A stretch of DNA of 64,000 nt from Rhea pennata. Taxonomy: Eukaryota; Chordata; Aves; Rheiformes; Rheidae. This document shows positions 62,301-64,000 of this stretch, piece by piece. Numbering within the stretch: position 1 is the first letter of the stretch; every line of letters begins with the position of its first letter. Below the pieces are notes generated by a model. It was not told the DNA's origin, made no database searches, and saw nothing but the letters and a program-made list of their open reading frames with translations. The position numbers and the translations under genes are program-made. The stretch lies in assembly GCF_028389875.1 (NCBI RefSeq), contig NC_084672.1, positions 3,261,501-3,325,500 of the forward strand. The letters run 5' to 3'.

Positions 62301-64000
62301 TCTGTAGTCTGGCACTGAGTTTTGTAATTGGCCCCTTTTTTCTAACTTAATGGCTAAAAGCTTGGATCCCAGGTAGTTTTTGACTTTAGAGAAAGGCGTT
62401 TAGAGGTGTTTAGAGATATGCAGACATCTTCATATTTTTTTAAAAAACAAACATTTCTTCTGTTTTGGTGCAAAGTACGGAGCTGTCTGTTCTTGCTCCA
62501 CTGTGAGTCTGTTGAGCTGCTTTTTAGAGGACTGGAGTTGGAGAGGCTGATAATTGCTTCTTGCCAGTCTGTGCGGGTGCTGGAAGCTGCGCTGCAGATC
62601 TCTGCTCTGTTCCCGGCTGCCTGAGCTAACCAGCTATACCTTCTCGTTCCTCCTTTTAAAGAGGAGCATTTTCAGCAAAATGCCATTTAGTTACAGACTG
62701 AAGGAAATGGAAAATAGAACATAAATATGGGCTGTTGCCCAGAGTGATGAGCAGGAGTGCCTGGCTCTGGATGTGTGCCCATGAAGGAAGTGGAGTGGGG
62801 AGGACAACGTGGGTGTGAGGTGGCCTAGGGCAGCTGGGCCACCTGGCTGTGTGGAGCCAGATGTGCAGAGCCAGCTGTGGGGCTCCACATGGCAGCACCC
62901 AACCAGGCCTGCAGCCTTAACAGAAGGTCTGTAATGAGAGATGATAAAAGCAGGTGAAGAGAAGTAGCCCCGTGCCGCATACCTCAACCTTTCCCTTGGT
63001 GTGCCTGCCTCCAAAGAGCTGTTGTATAAGTACAGGCTGATGAAACATGTCTGATGTAACATGCTGCCAGGAACAGCTATTATTGTGAGGACCCTTTGGT
63101 GAAGTGTCCTGAGATGCTTCTCCATGGATGGGTGTTCTCACATAGGTTTTGCTGCTCAGGGTTTGCCTCCTGTCCTTATTCATCTAAGTTTTCTCAGCTT
63201 CAGACTGCTAACCTGTTCATGGGTTTGGCTATGTCATCTTCTGCACATACATTTATTGGTAAATTATGTGCTTAATTTCTTCCTGTTTTGTACAGTATTT
63301 TGTACCAGATGTCTTGGATGGAAGGTTTCCAGTGACATTGTCAGTTCAGAGCACTTGGTGCAGCCTTTCAGCCTCATGTTCCCCTTACTTCTGGTATCCT
63401 GTAGAGCCAGTTAAGTAAGTTTTGTAGCTTACTGTGGCCCTCAAAGGGCTAGTCTTCCAAAGGAGAAGTGATAGAGAATGTGCAGAGCAGTCCCTACAGC
63501 AGCGTCTTTGGTAACAGTCCCTACAAAGTGGCAATACCTGTGCTGCCTGAGGTGGCCAAACCGGAGATAAGCTGGCCCAGACTGTGCTAGCCGCCAAATC
63601 CAGATACTATGCTTCAATGTATTCAGAATCCAGCTCCCCACATGGTGGGAATAACCGGATCTGAGCTTGATGGCGCCTGCCATTCCCTGCTGCACCTCCT
63701 TCCTGCAGATCACGAGCTAGCAGCACAATAGGAGCATCCAGGCGGGTAAACTGCAAATCCAGGGGCTCGCAGGCCGCTCCGTGTTGGCGGCGGCTGCCCC
63801 TTTGCAGGGAAATACAGTGCGTGGATATTGTGCTGGCTGTGCAACATTGTGCACTCTGCGCAGCCACGTGTAAAATGTGCCTCTCTGCATCCTCCAGGAT
63901 TTGACGTAGGGGCCTGGGGGAACGGCCCCTTGCAAACTCAGCCGTCCGTTACGTTATCCCACACTGGCTCTCTGGTTGACAAGTTCATGTGTGCAGAGAG
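59347..64000 (+). other. Intron 1 of second gene, distal part (to window end)
   Basis: No exon with an Ig-domain signature (W-x-K/R ... D-x-G-x-Y-x-C) was seen. It has a T18 run at 60588-60605 and otherwise mixed-composition sequence. The last 300 bp are somewhat GC-richer. Confidence 0.45.

Overview
This is a piece of vertebrate nuclear genome, most likely from a bird. Genes are split into short exons with consensus splice sites, one element at about 58.9-59.3 kb is a CR1 retroposon of avian type that ends in the ATTCTATGATTCT motif, and the background holds very old CR1 and MIR-like remnants. A crocodilian cannot be excluded. There are no prokaryotic operons, phages, CRISPR arrays or plasmid features.

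Region 1 (1-16.4 kb, + strand) is the 3' part of DPP8, the cytosolic post-proline dipeptidyl aminopeptidase. Thirteen coding exons give 564 residues. By recalled alignment they correspond to about residues 319-882 of the 882-residue human protein. They cover the end of the beta-propeller and the whole alpha/beta-hydrolase domain, with the Ser-Asp-His triad intact. The 5' exons, including the active-site double-Glu loop, lie upstream of the window. A polyadenylation signal follows 216 bp after the stop codon.

Region 2 (about 16.4-28.7 kb) is intergenic. Its first 1.3 kb is AT-rich and may be extended 3' UTR. From about 17.7 to 24.9 kb, GC- and CpG-rich patches alternate with AT-rich blocks crowded with homeodomain, FOX and SOX-like motifs. 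Long ORFs occur here but none resembles a protein. I read this as a probable developmental regulatory landscape (inference).

Region 3 (about 28.7-30.1 kb) is a CpG-island promoter and the first coding exon of a second + strand gene. The exon encodes a signal peptide and ends in a phase-1 intron, typical of Ig-superfamily receptors. Recalled synteny (DPP8 next to IGDCC4 and IGDCC3 in human) makes an IGDCC-family receptor the best guess, but one exon cannot prove it. A TISU/YY1-like element starts a 12-codon uORF whose stop codon directly abuts the next in-frame ATG.

Region 4 (29.4-64 kb) appears to be intron 1 of that gene. No further exon was recognised in more than 34 kb. It holds an ancient CR1 (37 kb), the younger CR1 (59 kb), a degenerate inverted-repeat element (58.2-58.5 kb), simple repeats, and several AT-rich blocks between 49.5 and 55.5 kb that look like conserved non-coding elements. 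I found no undescribed multi-gene system. The most checkable novelties are the uORF arrangement, the regulatory-looking blocks with perfect inverted repeats, and one unidentified 75-residue minus-strand ORF.
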